Under the pieces are notes generated by a model that saw nothing but the letters and a program-made list of their open reading frames with translations, made no database searches and was not told where the DNA came from. A DNA stretch of 64,000 nucleotides. It comes from Diadema setosum. Lineage: Eukaryota; Echinodermata; Echinoidea; Diadematoida; Diadematidae. The position numbers and the translations under genes are program-made. Below are positions 52,340 through 61,847 of this stretch, piece by piece. Numbering within the stretch: the stretch's first letter is position 1; each line of letters opens with the position of its first letter. The DNA is taken from positions 23,056,980 to 23,120,979 of the forward strand of contig NC_092705.1 of the NCBI RefSeq assembly GCF_964275005.1. Direction: 5' to 3'.

Positions 52340-53264
52340 ATATGCATGGAAAAGTTAGGAAATAGCCCATCAGGTGAATTGGCAATGCAAGGCATTTAAT
52401 ATAGACAAGCATGTAAAGCAACACTGCAAAATCAATGATCTAGCTTTGATATAACGAAGCGTAAGGTACAAAGGTGTACATTCTACATCACATTGCGCAA
52501 CAATGCAGCGACTCTTGCCGTTCGGATGTTCTGAGTACACTGCGCACAACATACTGCCTATATTCAGAATGCCAACCAAGAATCACGCTGAATCACAATC
52601 TTTTTATCGGCTCCGGGCTTTTTGAACAATGTTTCACAGTATGTACCTCTTTAATCATGGTTAAAAGAAATCTTAGAAAAATATCTTATTTCTTGATCAC
52701 CCTTTCATGTCGATTTCAAAAGCAGTTTACTAAACCCTTGAATTATCATTTTGGTAAGTTTTTGTTTTTTATTTGTTTTTTTAACCAGCGGATGGGGGGG
52801 GGGGCACGTACCCCCATGCCTCCCCCCCCCCCCCCGTAGTTACGCCACTGAATGCCACAACACTCCCTTTATCGCCTTACAAGTGTTCTTTTGTCGCACG
52901 TGTGTTTACAGTTTCTTTCGAGATCGACCCTCAAAACCCAGTCAATATCACCTCTCCGCGGACTGTCCAGCAGAAATTTTACCGTGAGTTCGGATACGCC
53001 GAGTACCACATCGCCGCACCGCCTGGACAGATAATTGTGGCCTTCGTAGACGATTTCGACATCGAACAACTTGCCATGATTGCCATCACGGACGGCAGTA
53101 ATGTTGACGACCGTCGGAGAATTCTAGCCCTTTTCGATTTTAAAGATCGTCCACAGAAGATCTACTCGAAGACTAACACAGTGACTCTAAGTTATTACTA
53201 TCACAGCGGGGCTGCACGGCTCCACAGGGGATTTAGAATTGAGCTACATGCTGTGGAACAGTGA
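38221..53264 (+). CDS. Type II membrane protein with CUB-like and LDLa modules (twelve exons)
   Basis: Exons: 38221-38401, 39114-39146, 39821-40168, 40994-41125, 42512-42637, 43972-44088, 44603-44743, 46488-46832, 47874-48026, 48781-48897, 50256-50387 and 52912-53264; 2178 nt, 725 aa plus stop. Residues 1-39 are a cytosolic tail ending TKK and residues 40-61 one hydrophobic signal-anchor. Order after that: CUB-like (72-187), four LDLa (188-359), CUB-like (360-474), three LDLa (475-608), CUB-like (609-725). LDLa examples are FTCDNGKCVHRDRLCDHRYD and FRCGDGKCIPKYMLCDH, each with six Cys and an acidic calcium-site end (DNSDE, GNEDE). The sixth LDLa (exon 10) lacks two Cys. The CUB-like domains contain no Cys. 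Every junction is phase 1, so each module is one removable exon. A GTG upstream of the ATG was not used as start. LDLa and CUB modules usually bind proteins or lipoproteins outside the cell; ligand and role are unknown. No protease or other catalytic domain follows. I do not recognise a named orthologue. Confidence 0.88.
40327..40358. repeat. CA dinucleotide microsatellite
   Basis: About 15 CA units in intron 3 of the CUB/LDLa gene. Confidence 0.9.
40738..40888. mobile_element. Palindromic MITE (about 150 bp)
   Basis: The left arm GGGTCCTGTTGCATAAAAGT is inverted at the right end as ACTTTTATGCAACGGGGCCC. Pairing continues through TTATGATCGAACGCAAGT / ACTTGCGTTTGATCGTAA and AAGAAGATCA / TGATCTTCTT. 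The loop includes AACCAATCAGAATGGAGC. Non-coding; in intron 3 of the CUB/LDLa gene, ending about 105 bases before the first LDLa exon. Confidence 0.75.
41452..41790. repeat. Palindromic cluster of CCCACGAGTTCGACA repeats
   Basis: The left half repeats CCCACGAGTTCGACA and close variants every 25-35 bases, interspersed with GGCAAACAAGGCC-type words. The right half carries them inverted (TGTCGAACTCGTGGG). The centre is near 41640. Non-coding, in intron 4. Confidence 0.7.
41841..42252. mobile_element. Palindrome-like repeat, copy A
   Basis: It starts AAACGGATTGT and ends CTCCACCAATACTG. The two halves are imperfect inverts around the repeated GTGGGACCCACCTTTTATCA region. The element at 45851-46232 is the reverse complement of this one end to end, so both are copies of one family. 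Copy A has an additional TTG run (about 41910-41936). Intron 4. Confidence 0.75.
42996..43112. mobile_element. Small inverted-repeat element
   Basis: AGCAACTCTTGCCGGAATAG on the left has an inverted, slightly diverged partner on the right (CCATTCCAGCAAGAGTTGCT). About 117 bases, non-coding, in intron 5. Confidence 0.55.
44150..44400. repeat. Third patch of the TTCGTTATTCC repeat family
   Basis: Diverged copies of TTCGTTATTCC, GATTCGTTGTTCCGAAGG and related words, with A-rich interruptions, in intron 6 of the CUB/LDLa gene. It shares its words with the clusters at 34.4 and 37.6 kb. Confidence 0.5.
45851..46232. mobile_element. Palindrome-like repeat, copy B (inverted relative to copy A)
   Basis: It starts CAGTATTGGTGGAGATGAGA and ends TACAATCCGTTT, the reverse complement of the ends of 41841-42252. 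It contains GGTGGGTCCCACATTTTAT in the middle and lacks the TTG run of copy A. Located in intron 7. Confidence 0.75.
47452..47591. repeat. AATTG pentamer and CAA trimer microsatellites
   Basis: GAATT/AATTG pentamers occupy about 47447-47478 and 15 or so CAA units about 47545-47591. They immediately precede a 62-bp palindrome in intron 8. Confidence 0.85.
47594..47655. repeat. Perfect 62-bp palindrome without spacer
   Basis: From TTGGTTCGGGAGGGTCGAAC to GTTCGACCCTCCCGAACCAA, every base pairs with its partner around the centre ATAAT/ATTAT (31 + 31 bases). It abuts the CAA microsatellite. It is not a tRNA despite the GGTTCG and GTTCGA words, because no cloverleaf arms exist. Located in intron 8 of the CUB/LDLa gene. 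Confidence 0.85.
48668..48730. repeat. GATA tetranucleotide microsatellite
   Basis: About 14 interrupted GATA/GATG units in intron 9, ending about 50 bases before exon 10. Confidence 0.85.
49430..49530. repeat. TA-rich microsatellite
   Basis: TATA runs with G interruptions in intron 10, corresponding to the TA run at 63612-63652 in the other duplication arm. Confidence 0.85.
50890..52200. repeat. Tandem array of about eight ~165-172 bp units
   Basis: Each unit carries AATTACTGGCAACAACATCA, GGAGAATGGCATAGCGATTA, GCGAGCGAGCGGAGCGAGCG, CTTGAAAATTTTGACATTTT, a GTTTGTAGCTATATTTTTTC segment, a G run and GGGGCGCACCGGGCGCAACT. Unit starts lie near 50890, 51062, 51231, 51401, 51566, 51731, 51886 and 52052. 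Units near 51231-51566 resemble those near 51731-52052 as a block, indicating higher-order duplication. The array sits between a GGCGTACC-type end (about 50650) and GATCCGCCACTTG (52217), as if grown inside one of the GTGGCGGATCC-ended elements. In intron 11; missing from the other arm. Confidence 0.8.
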
Positions 53265-53309
53265 TTTGCTCGTTCGTTCGTATTTATTCTGCTTCTGCAA
53301 TCAAATCAA

Positions 53310-53315
53310 AATAAA
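53310..53315 (+). terminator. Probable polyadenylation signal of the CUB/LDLa gene
   Basis: AATAAA begins 46 bases after the stop codon. The equivalent hexamer is conserved 50 bases beyond the stop of the inverted paralogue (60816-60821 on the minus strand), which supports it as functional. The cleavage site is not determined. Confidence 0.6.
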
Positions 53316-54902
53316 TTATATGGTTGTGACAAATTAAAAAAAAAAAACATAATCAAATGACAAAGGAACAATACGAAAGTGCAATCTATGATACTACATG
53401 CATAACAAAATCATTCAAAATAAAAAATAAAAAATTGGTTGCATAATATGAATACAACAAAGGCAGTATATTAGTTTGAGACGACTGTGACTGCCAACAT
53501 AAGCATAGTTTGACTGGGCTGATGGCCTCATTGGGAATGTAAGTGTTATTATTATCATTATCATTATCAGTGGTTATCATTATTATTTTATTATTATCAT
53601 TATTGTTTTATTATTATTACTATCATTAATATTACTATTATTATTGTTGTTATTGTTATCTTATCATTGAAAAAATATATGTTATAGTGGAAGAGACATC
53701 AATTGTGAGGAAATGCTGTGCGTTAAAATAATGTTCGTGGAGGGGCTATCATAATGAACATGCTTATTCTTCAAAATATCAATGCAATTAAATACTAACA
53801 AAATCAGAGAAATCGAAAATAAACAAATTATATTTACTATAATGTTATAGTTTACTAAATGCATTTGACTTTAAATATAGGCCTACCTCTTTATGCTGGC
53901 TTTAAAGGAAAACAGTGATGTTTTTGTTTTCAGGAAGTCGGGTAAATCATTCCATGTACACCTGGTCTGTGATGCCTCACTGACCTGTGAGCTATAAGGG
54001 ACTTTGGATTATACAAGTGGAATTCTGTTGAGTGTCTTGTAGGGTACGAGTGAAAGTTTGTATCATAATCGAAAAAAAAAGTTTTGAAAGGACTACGGCA
54101 GCAAATTCTTAGCATATTTGTACATAATACAAAAGTTTGAAATGTATGTATATCATCAATTTCTAATGCATTTTGCTGTTTGGGGTCGTATGCGTTATAT
54201 GCAAAGTGTGAATATATGCTGATTGCCTTAATAACAATACATTAAAATGCGCTTTATTACAGTATTGCCCAAACATATAAGGGAAAAATAAGTGCATTAT
54301 AAGTGCATTATAAAGGATATGTAATGATTTGGATGACAATATAACAACTACAAATCAGTGTTCCAAAACAACAAACACGCATATTTATGTTAAAATCATT
54401 ATCGTAATTATCAAACATAATCGTATCATTTTTTTTCTTTTCAAGTAAAAGCATTCAAGCCATTTATGAATCACCCTCCCCGCACTTACATCTTTTCACT
54501 TGCACTTCTTTTGTGTGTAAATCAACGAAAAAAACGATAATAACTTTTTAAGTTCTTTTGTCACGAGAACTGATCTGCAACAGGGTGATTGCAAACTCAA
54601 TAGTGTTGCATCATACAGTGTATCATTATCAATTGCGCAGTGAACAAGGAGTCTTTCTATTTCTTTCTCTCCTGTTCTTTCTCACCATCCGTCACATTAT
54701 CGCTATCTCTTTCTTTTTTTCTTTCTTAGCATCACCTGGAGTGTGTACATGACCATGTATGTTTTGTGTGTGAAATAGTTTGTTGTTTGCCGTAGTTATG
54801 TGGGTCGATAGTTTGTTTAACTGTATAATAGATTTATATCTCATTTAATGAGGCCCCAGTATTAAGAACGGCTTACTGGGGGTCCTCTTGTATTGAGCTT
54901 AA

Positions 54903-55165
54903 CTCTTAAAACATCCGGGTCAGAACTGACCCGGAACTGGGTCCGTTGGGGTCACACACCGTTCCGGGTCGCGTGTTTTTTTTAGACGGCACAGATTGGG
55001 GAAACTAAAAATCTATCGGGGACCCTATTCCTAAACCTAACCCTAATCCTAATCCTAACCCTAACCATCAAACCCTAACCCTAACCCTAACCCTAACCAT
55101 AACCAAAAACCCTAACCCAACGTTTTTCCCATAGGTTTACACGCGCCATGCCCCAATCTGTGCCG

Positions 55166-55227
<62 letters not shown>

Positions 55228-55415
55228 GCTTCCGGGTCAGAAATGACAAGGAATGGGGTCAGATGTGACCCATTCAGAGTCATGAATTGGGTCAGGATGA
55301 CCCCATTTGGGGTCTTCATGACCAAATTCCAAGTCATTTTTGACCCGGAACGGTGTGTGACCCCAACGGACCAACTTCCGGGTCAGTTCTCACTCGAATT
55401 TTTTTAGAGTGTTTG
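54903..55415. mobile_element. Palindromic element with a nested second inverted repeat
   Basis: The outer arms are GTCAGAACTGACCCGGAA and GGTCCGTTGGGGTCACACAC, inverted at the right end (GTGTGTGACCCCAACGGACC, TTCCGGGTCAGTTCTCA). Inside, TTTAGACGGCACAGATTGGG (about 54980) is inverted as CCCCAATCTGTGCCGTCTTA (about 55151), marking a second element nested in the first. Between the inner arms are telomere-like repeats, and a run of about 57 A follows the inner right arm. Non-coding. Confidence 0.75.
55021..55118. repeat. Interstitial telomere-like (CCCTAA) repeats
   Basis: About a dozen CCTAAC/CCCTAA units with variants (AATCCT, ACCATA) fill the centre of the nested palindromic element. The short degenerate array inside a mobile element argues against a true chromosome end. 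Weaker TTAGGG-like text occurs at about 45545-45640. Confidence 0.75.
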
Positions 55416-57039
55416 ATTGTTCCTTTGTTGTATTATCTCTGTTCTATATCACAATGATTTCCTTATCTTTCATGTGCAAAGTTAGCCATGAAAAATGATG
55501 AATCAATGTGTATATTTTCGAAAGTGATTTCGTTGATTACTTGTGCCAGGCATACGCAATAAAATGGAAATGAAATTATAATTTTTTTTAATCAAGCACC
55601 TTTATGTCTGATTATTCTGACTGTCCCAGCAACATGGAACATGTGACAGAAGAAAAAATGCAACACTTCAGCGTAGTCGGTTATATTTGTACGATAATGT
55701 TTAATTTGTTGGTAAAAACTTGATATTTCTTTTTCAAAAATCCAAGTTTACCAAAATGCCTATGTGTTACAGTTTCGTTTGTACAGTGCACCCTTGAAAG
55801 AAAAAGTTGCAGAAATACGTGTGTAAATTAAAATTGAACATTTAAATTCGAAACAGTATGACACACGAATCTCAAGAAACGTTGATTGCCTAATCCATAC
55901 ACGTTGTGGAGCTGTACCCTATATACTGTCACATTGCGTGTTCGAACATGATTGTGACTGCACTCTTTGTTCGTCAAATCAAATTGACCGAGATATCGAA
56001 ATGAAATGTGATTTTTTTTTTTTTTGCACCTATAGGCCTACCAATACTACTGACGATTTGAAATTACTGGCAGAGGAACAAATTTACTCATAATCAATTC
56101 TTGGGCCCCGTTTTATCAAAATATTAATCGATTATAAATTTCCTTAACAAACAGGCTGCCATAGACTTATGATAGAAATCAACTATATAATCAATTAGAA
56201 CACTTCAAAAAACAAGGCCCTGCTATAGGTAGAGGATGAGTCCATGTCCATAATAAGTTTTATTGATTTTGTCAAGGGCCGTAGAACACAGTCTTCCCCT
56301 CCTCATAGAAATGAAATCAACTGAAAGTCAAGACAACGTATGTATGTATGTGTGTGTGTTTGTGTGTGTTTGTGTGTGGGTTGGAGCACCAATCGGATCT
56401 CAAAGTTTCTTCCTACGAATTATTTTACAAAGAAGACTACATTTTATACAGTCGTTCTTTTTTAACCCATTCCCTACGATAACCTGTTTACCTTTGTGTT
56501 AAGTCTATGGGGATTTAAGAATTCAGTCTGGAACGGGTTAAAATCAACAGAAACTGATGGGATTACATTTTATCCGAATTAACGAAATAATAATTGTCAT
56601 AATTTAGTAATGGTATTGTTTACAATTTACATGGAAAAGACCTTAGATGGACAAAGTAACATCTCGAAGCATTCTGCCACTGTATGGGATTCCAGTTACT
56701 ATTTGTTGTTTCCGTTGTTTTATTAAGAAACCAGTTTCTTTCATATCATCTCAAAGCCTGATAAATTTCCTTTCAGGAAATGTATGGGTTACTGGTTTAC
56801 TTTACACTGATATTTTGCATTTGACAAGGACTTAAAGAGCAAAAATAGGGCAAAAACGCTATTTTCACAATAATTTTTGTTTTTCAAACCAATGATGTGC
56901 TTTTTTAAGGTACGTGGCATCTATTATCTGACAGTGTTCTGGATCTGACATATCATGGGTATGTACCACAAAATTATAAGAACTCTATGAGCACGTATAA
57001 AAATTACAGAGAACAATTGAAATATCAAAGTCCTAAACA

Positions 57040-58935
57040 GGCGAACGTCCGTGATGCTTCTATCTCTATCGCTGCTGCAAATTCTACTTTGTTGTCCCAA
57101 CTGTAATGTATACGAAAATTTGGTGTTCCACCTAATGTACATATCCTGCAAAAATTGTATACGTCTACTGGGTGTACATGGGACGTAACACTCTTTTAAT
57201 CAAGATTATACTCAGTTTTCGTCACGGACGTGGGTCTGCTATTTACTAACACAGATCGTAGCCCATTAAACGTTTTTGGCGATACTGTTCTGAGTCGTAA
57301 TCAACTAAGACCTAGCCACATGGTAAAATGTATGTTTTGAGTTTTTGTCCATCCCTTGTCAAATGCGAACCGAAATTACATTTTTAGACGAACCTCAGAG
57401 AAAAAAGAACGTCCGTGATGATTAAAACGTTATCGAGTGGGGAACCATCTTGCTTTGATGGCGCAGGTACATTTTACCTCTGGCTCTCTAGCCGAGGAGC
57501 TGCATGCCATGTTTGGAGCGGACTGGGTCTCATCTGCAGTATTTGGACCATACGATTCACCGAAAACCAAGCAAATTTTGAATATTTTCTCTGAAAATCC
57601 ATATCCTACTCCCCTTCTGAAAAATGTACATGTTGAAAGGGTGTCAAATTTCTAATAATTTTCAGTGAAAATATCTTTTTTCAAAAATTTGAAAGAGTTA
57701 GGAAAGCTACGTATACTCTCTGTCGATTAGTTATCCGTCTTGGAACGTGACCCTAGTGGTAGAACGAACGTCAGTGACAATTTCAGCGAACGTCCGTGAG
57801 GTGAACAATCCGAACAATAGGGATAACTTGTCTCGAAAGTGTCCTTTATTTTTTAAAACATTCAGCTCAAATGAAGAAAAATAAAGTTGTCCTAAAGTGT
57901 CCTTTATTTTTTAAAACATTCAGCTCAAATGAAGAAAAATAAAGTTTTACAAAGTAGACAATGAGCTTAGAGCAGTAGTTTCAGAATTTTTAAGGCGGTA
58001 TGTGATCATAATGAACAAACGGCTCAAAATTTACTTGCAATTTTACGCTTATATTCCCTCTAATTATAAAAATACAATAAAACACTGAAAACCAACTAAA
58101 AGGAAACTGGAATTTTGCGTAATCTGTAATTTCTGTTCGTTTAATTTTCTTTCTGATGAGGTTTTGCAGACAATTTGCACTGTTATAGGTTCTGAAAGTT
58201 TCGCTCACGGACGTTCGGTCCGAGAAAGGAAATTTCTGATAATAACAAACACATCACTGTACCATAAGTTAATGTTACTTGGAAATATTACTAAATTACT
58301 GAGTCTCTCATACCCAAAAGTGAATACCAAGTTCAGCTTTCAATTTACCTATAATAACAAAAGGAATACGTTTTGCTCACGGATGTTCGTTGGTAGAATA
58401 AGTCCATGAATTACATAGTAGGAGATAGAGGAACAGAGCCACTTTTTAGTGACTGATGCTCCCCGTGTATTGACCGATTCGGGTTCGTTGAGGGCAGCAG
58501 ACATTTTATGGCAGAGCGAGTTGAACCCGCTCTGTTTTATGGCACTGGGCGCAGCCATGAGCTCAAATTGCGGACGTGTCTCAGCCGACCCCCCCCCCCC
58601 CCCCCCTGCTCTCCCCCACCCCCCGGGCAACATGTTTATCGCGCACTTGTAACAAAGGTTCGCGCACTAAGCAAGCATTCGCGCACTCAGTACGAGACGC
58701 CCATTGGCTAAAGCAACCATGCATCAGTTTTTCATTCTGCGCGCGTGCTAATGTAGGGAGAGGGGTGGGGAGTGGGAAGGGGGGGTCGGCTGAGACACCG
58801 CAGTAATGGCGCTGCCCATGCCAAAAAATACACATAGCGCGTCACAGAATCGGTCAATATATTTTGAGTAAGGTAGCTGCCATCTCAAACAAAATACATC
58901 CATTTTGGTCTCCATCACGGACGTTCGCTGTAATT
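57040..58935. mobile_element. Putative 1.9-kb element with inverted GAACGTCCGTGATG repeats
   Basis: GCGAACGTCCGTGATG occurs in direct orientation on the left (57042, 57407, 57786 and a variant near 57763) and inverted on the right (CACGGACGTTCG at 58206, CACGGATGTTCG at 58378, ATCACGGACGTTCGC at 58914). A shorter inverted pair, GTCTCAGCCGACCCCCC (58577) and GGGGGGTCGGCTGAGAC (58781), lies within the right half and may be a separate insertion. No transposase was recognised. Layout parallels the element at 8052-10279, but termini and TSD are not resolved. Confidence 0.5.
57838..57955. repeat. Two-copy tandem duplication of about 60 bp
   Basis: AAAGTGTCCTTTATTTTTTA through GAAGAAAAATAAAGTT is repeated twice in tandem, essentially identical, inside the putative element at 57-59 kb. 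The near identity suggests a recent event. Confidence 0.85.
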
Positions 58936-60617
58936 GTCATAAATATTCTATGCCTTTATACATTCTTATTTTTCCTTTCACAACGATTTTCTCTCATTCC
59001 CTAAGTGGCCTGAACATGTTGCGACCAAAAAGAAAACAAACACAAAAACAAGATTCAATCCGAAAAGTGGTACGCAGTCACATTCGGAATATATTGAAAC
59101 GAAAATGATGAAATGACGGAAGAAGTCTGTAATGGACATGTGGCAAAAAGAAACGTACAAGTTTCAAAAGAACGTGGAAGCAGTTGACTGAAAACGAGAA
59201 GAAACTGAGAAGGGATCGAGCTCCAACACATACAGAAAAAGAATTGCCAGTGTACTCCCGTTATTTCGAATTCCTCAGAATGGGCTGTTTTTGTTCATTT
59301 TTTATTCATCGAAATTTCGTCATAAGCGAACAAAAATAATGCAGTATACAAGCATTGTCTGATGAAAACACGCAATATATCATTTTGAAGAGAAAATGTT
59401 GAAATGTTTCATCTCAAAAGTTTCAGAATGATTTTATCAACTAATTTGACATAAACTGACACCAAAAATGAAATTTGACCTTCAGAAAATTGTAATTTTT
59501 CAGAGAAATTATGAAAATTTATCATATTTCTTCTAAGTTTATGTTTTGTTTCTCAACTTTTTGTGGTTATATTGTAGAGGCACATGTCAGGAATCTTACA
59601 TAAAAGCTCCAGTTATTTATCTCCATTCATTTCTTAGCTATCTCCATTTGTATGGGAAAGATTGAAAATTGTCGTGTAGTCCCCCATGCTATCGTTTTTG
59701 TGGTACATTTTCAAAAATAGCATAATTTGACACCATTTTGCCCCTAAAATTTCACTTTTTGAAGAAATTCTTGTTTTATGTTTAATTAGAAGATAGAACT
59801 AAATAGGTTTCAGCTAGCACTTATGTTTAAGGGTACAAATTTAGCCAGAAAATATGAAAAAACATGTCAAAATAGCGTTGGGCCAGTAAACTGGCCCTTA
59901 GCAGGTTACGGGTTAAAAACTTTTTCGATTATGATACAAACATTCACCCTACAATATACTCAACAGATTTCCACTTGTCTACTTGTGCAAGCAACGCCAG
60001 TCGGGCTTATGCAGACTGGATATGCACTTATACAATACATGCGGAGTGTATTGGGCCGAATTCTTTATAGCTACTGTGATCCATCCACTTGTCCACTTGA
60101 CTATGAGGGATAGTCCCAAATCCCTCATAGCTCATAGGTGAGGCATCACGGACCAAGTACATGGAATACCTTACCTGACTCCCTAAATATAAGAAATCAC
60201 TGTTTTCCTTTAGAGCCAGCATAATTAAAGAAGTATACTTCAACTCCTTAGTACATTCAGTAAAATGCAAAAACAAACAACAAAAAACTTTTGTTTATTT
60301 TTTGCTCTGATTTTGTTAGTATTATTGTATTGATATTTTGAAGAATAATCATGAATTATGATGGCCCCTGCACAAACATTTAACTCACTTACTGCACACG
60401 CCAGCACTACCTCATAATAATGATAATCATAATAATCACCATCATCACCATCATCATAAACATTGCTAATATTGATAATAATGAACTAACTTTTGCGAGA
60501 AGCAAACTTGAGCTACACTCCGAATGAGGCCATCAGCCCAGTCAAGCTATGCTTATGGTGAACGTCTCCTGCTTCCTTGTTGAATATTCTGCTTCTTTAT
60601 TATCATTATTATTGTTT

Positions 60618-60618
<1 letters not shown>

Positions 60619-60686
<68 letters not shown>
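60619..60686. repeat. TA dinucleotide microsatellite
   Basis: About 34 TA units downstream of the minus-strand paralogue. The left arm has no comparable run at the matching place (about 53.5-53.6 kb, ATT/ATC-rich), so it expanded after duplication. Confidence 0.9.
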
Positions 60687-60870
60687 GTGAATAAATGCAA
60701 CCATAATGTTTTACAAGTAGGGTGATTTGTCATGCATGCATAGTATAGACTGCACTTTCGTATTGTTCCTTTGTCATTTGGTTATGTTTTGTTTAGATTT
60801 GTCATAACCATATAATTTATTTTGATTTGATTTGAGAAACAGAATAGAATGCGAATGGACGAACAAATTA

Positions 60871-61807
60871 CTATTCCACAGCATGTAGCTCAATTCTAAA
60901 TCCCCTGTAGAGCCGTGAAGCCCTGCTGTTATAGTAATAACTTAGAGTCATTGTGTTAGTCTTCGAGTAGATCTTCTGTGGACGATCTTTAAAGTCGAAA
61001 AGGGCTAGAATTCTCCGGCGGTCGTCAGCATCACTGCCGTCCGTGATGGCAATCATGGCAAGCATTTCGATGTCGAAATCGTCTACGAAGGCCACAATTA
61101 TCTGTCCAGGCGGTGCAGCGATGTGATACTCGGCGTATCCGGACCCATGGTAAAATTTCTGCTGGACGGTCCGCGGCGAGGTGATATTGATGGGGTTTTG
61201 AGGGTCGATCTCGAAAGAAACTGTAAACACACGTGCGACAAAAGAACACTTGTAAGGCGATAAAGGGAGTGTTGTGGCATTCACTGGCGTAACTATGGGG
61301 GGGGGGGAGGCATGGGGGCACATGCCCCCCCCCCCCCCCCCATCCGCTGGTTAAAAAAAAAACAAACAAAAAACAAAAACTTACCAAAATGATAATTCAA
61401 GGGTTTAGTAAACTGCTTTTGAAATCGACATGAAAGGGTGATCAAGAAATAAGATATTTTTCTAAGATTTCTTTTAACCATGATTAAAGAGGTATATACT
61501 GTGAAACATTGTTCAAAAAGCCCGGAGCCGATAAAAAGATTGTAATTCAGCGTGATTCTTGGTTGGCATTCTGAATATAGGCAGTATGTTGTGCGCAGTG
61601 TACTCAGAACATCCGAACGGCAAGAGTCGCTGCAATGTTGCGCAATGTGATGTAGAATGTACACCTTTGTACCTTACACTTCGTTATATCAAAGCTAGAT
61701 CATTGATTTTGCAGTGTTGCTTTACATACTTGTCTATATTAAATGCCTTACATTGCCAATAATAAGACTTCACCTGATGGGCTATTTCCTAACTTTTCCA
61801 TGCATAT

Positions 61808-61847
<40 letters not shown>

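Larger units (their letters stand above)
49060..54015. repeat. Left arm of a large inverted duplication
   Basis: Sequence from about 49.06 to 54.015 kb recurs in reverse complement at about 60.1-63.83 kb. Anchors in order: AACACTTTTCAGCACCA (49126), the TA repeat (49430-49530), the GGATCC-ended element (49871-50143), LDLa exon 11, the text around 50560-50610, the GT repeat (52312-52336), TCTTGCCGTTCGGATGTTCT (52512), CUB exon 12, AAGCATAGTTTGACTGGGCT (53503) and TGATGCCTCACTGACC (53970). This arm alone contains the 1.3-kb tandem array. Exact breakpoints are approximate. Confidence 0.85.
53265..60870. other. Region between the convergent CUB/LDLa gene ends
   Basis: It contains both 3' UTRs, the inner ends of the inverted duplication, ATT/ATC-rich sequence (53545-53660), a nested palindromic element (54903-55415), a 1.9-kb element with GAACGTCCGTGATG repeats (57040-58935), and AT-rich sequence with short frames that resemble nothing known (57437-57655, 58905-59108). 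I see no further gene. Confidence 0.55.

Noticed and set aside
55021-55118. Chromosome end
   Set aside because: Only about 100 bases of degenerate telomere-like repeat enclosed in inverted repeats, with unique sequence on both sides.
57437-57655. 72-aa plus-strand ORF with protein-like composition
   Set aside because: No family recognised and it lies inside a putative mobile element; kept only as a note in the element finding.
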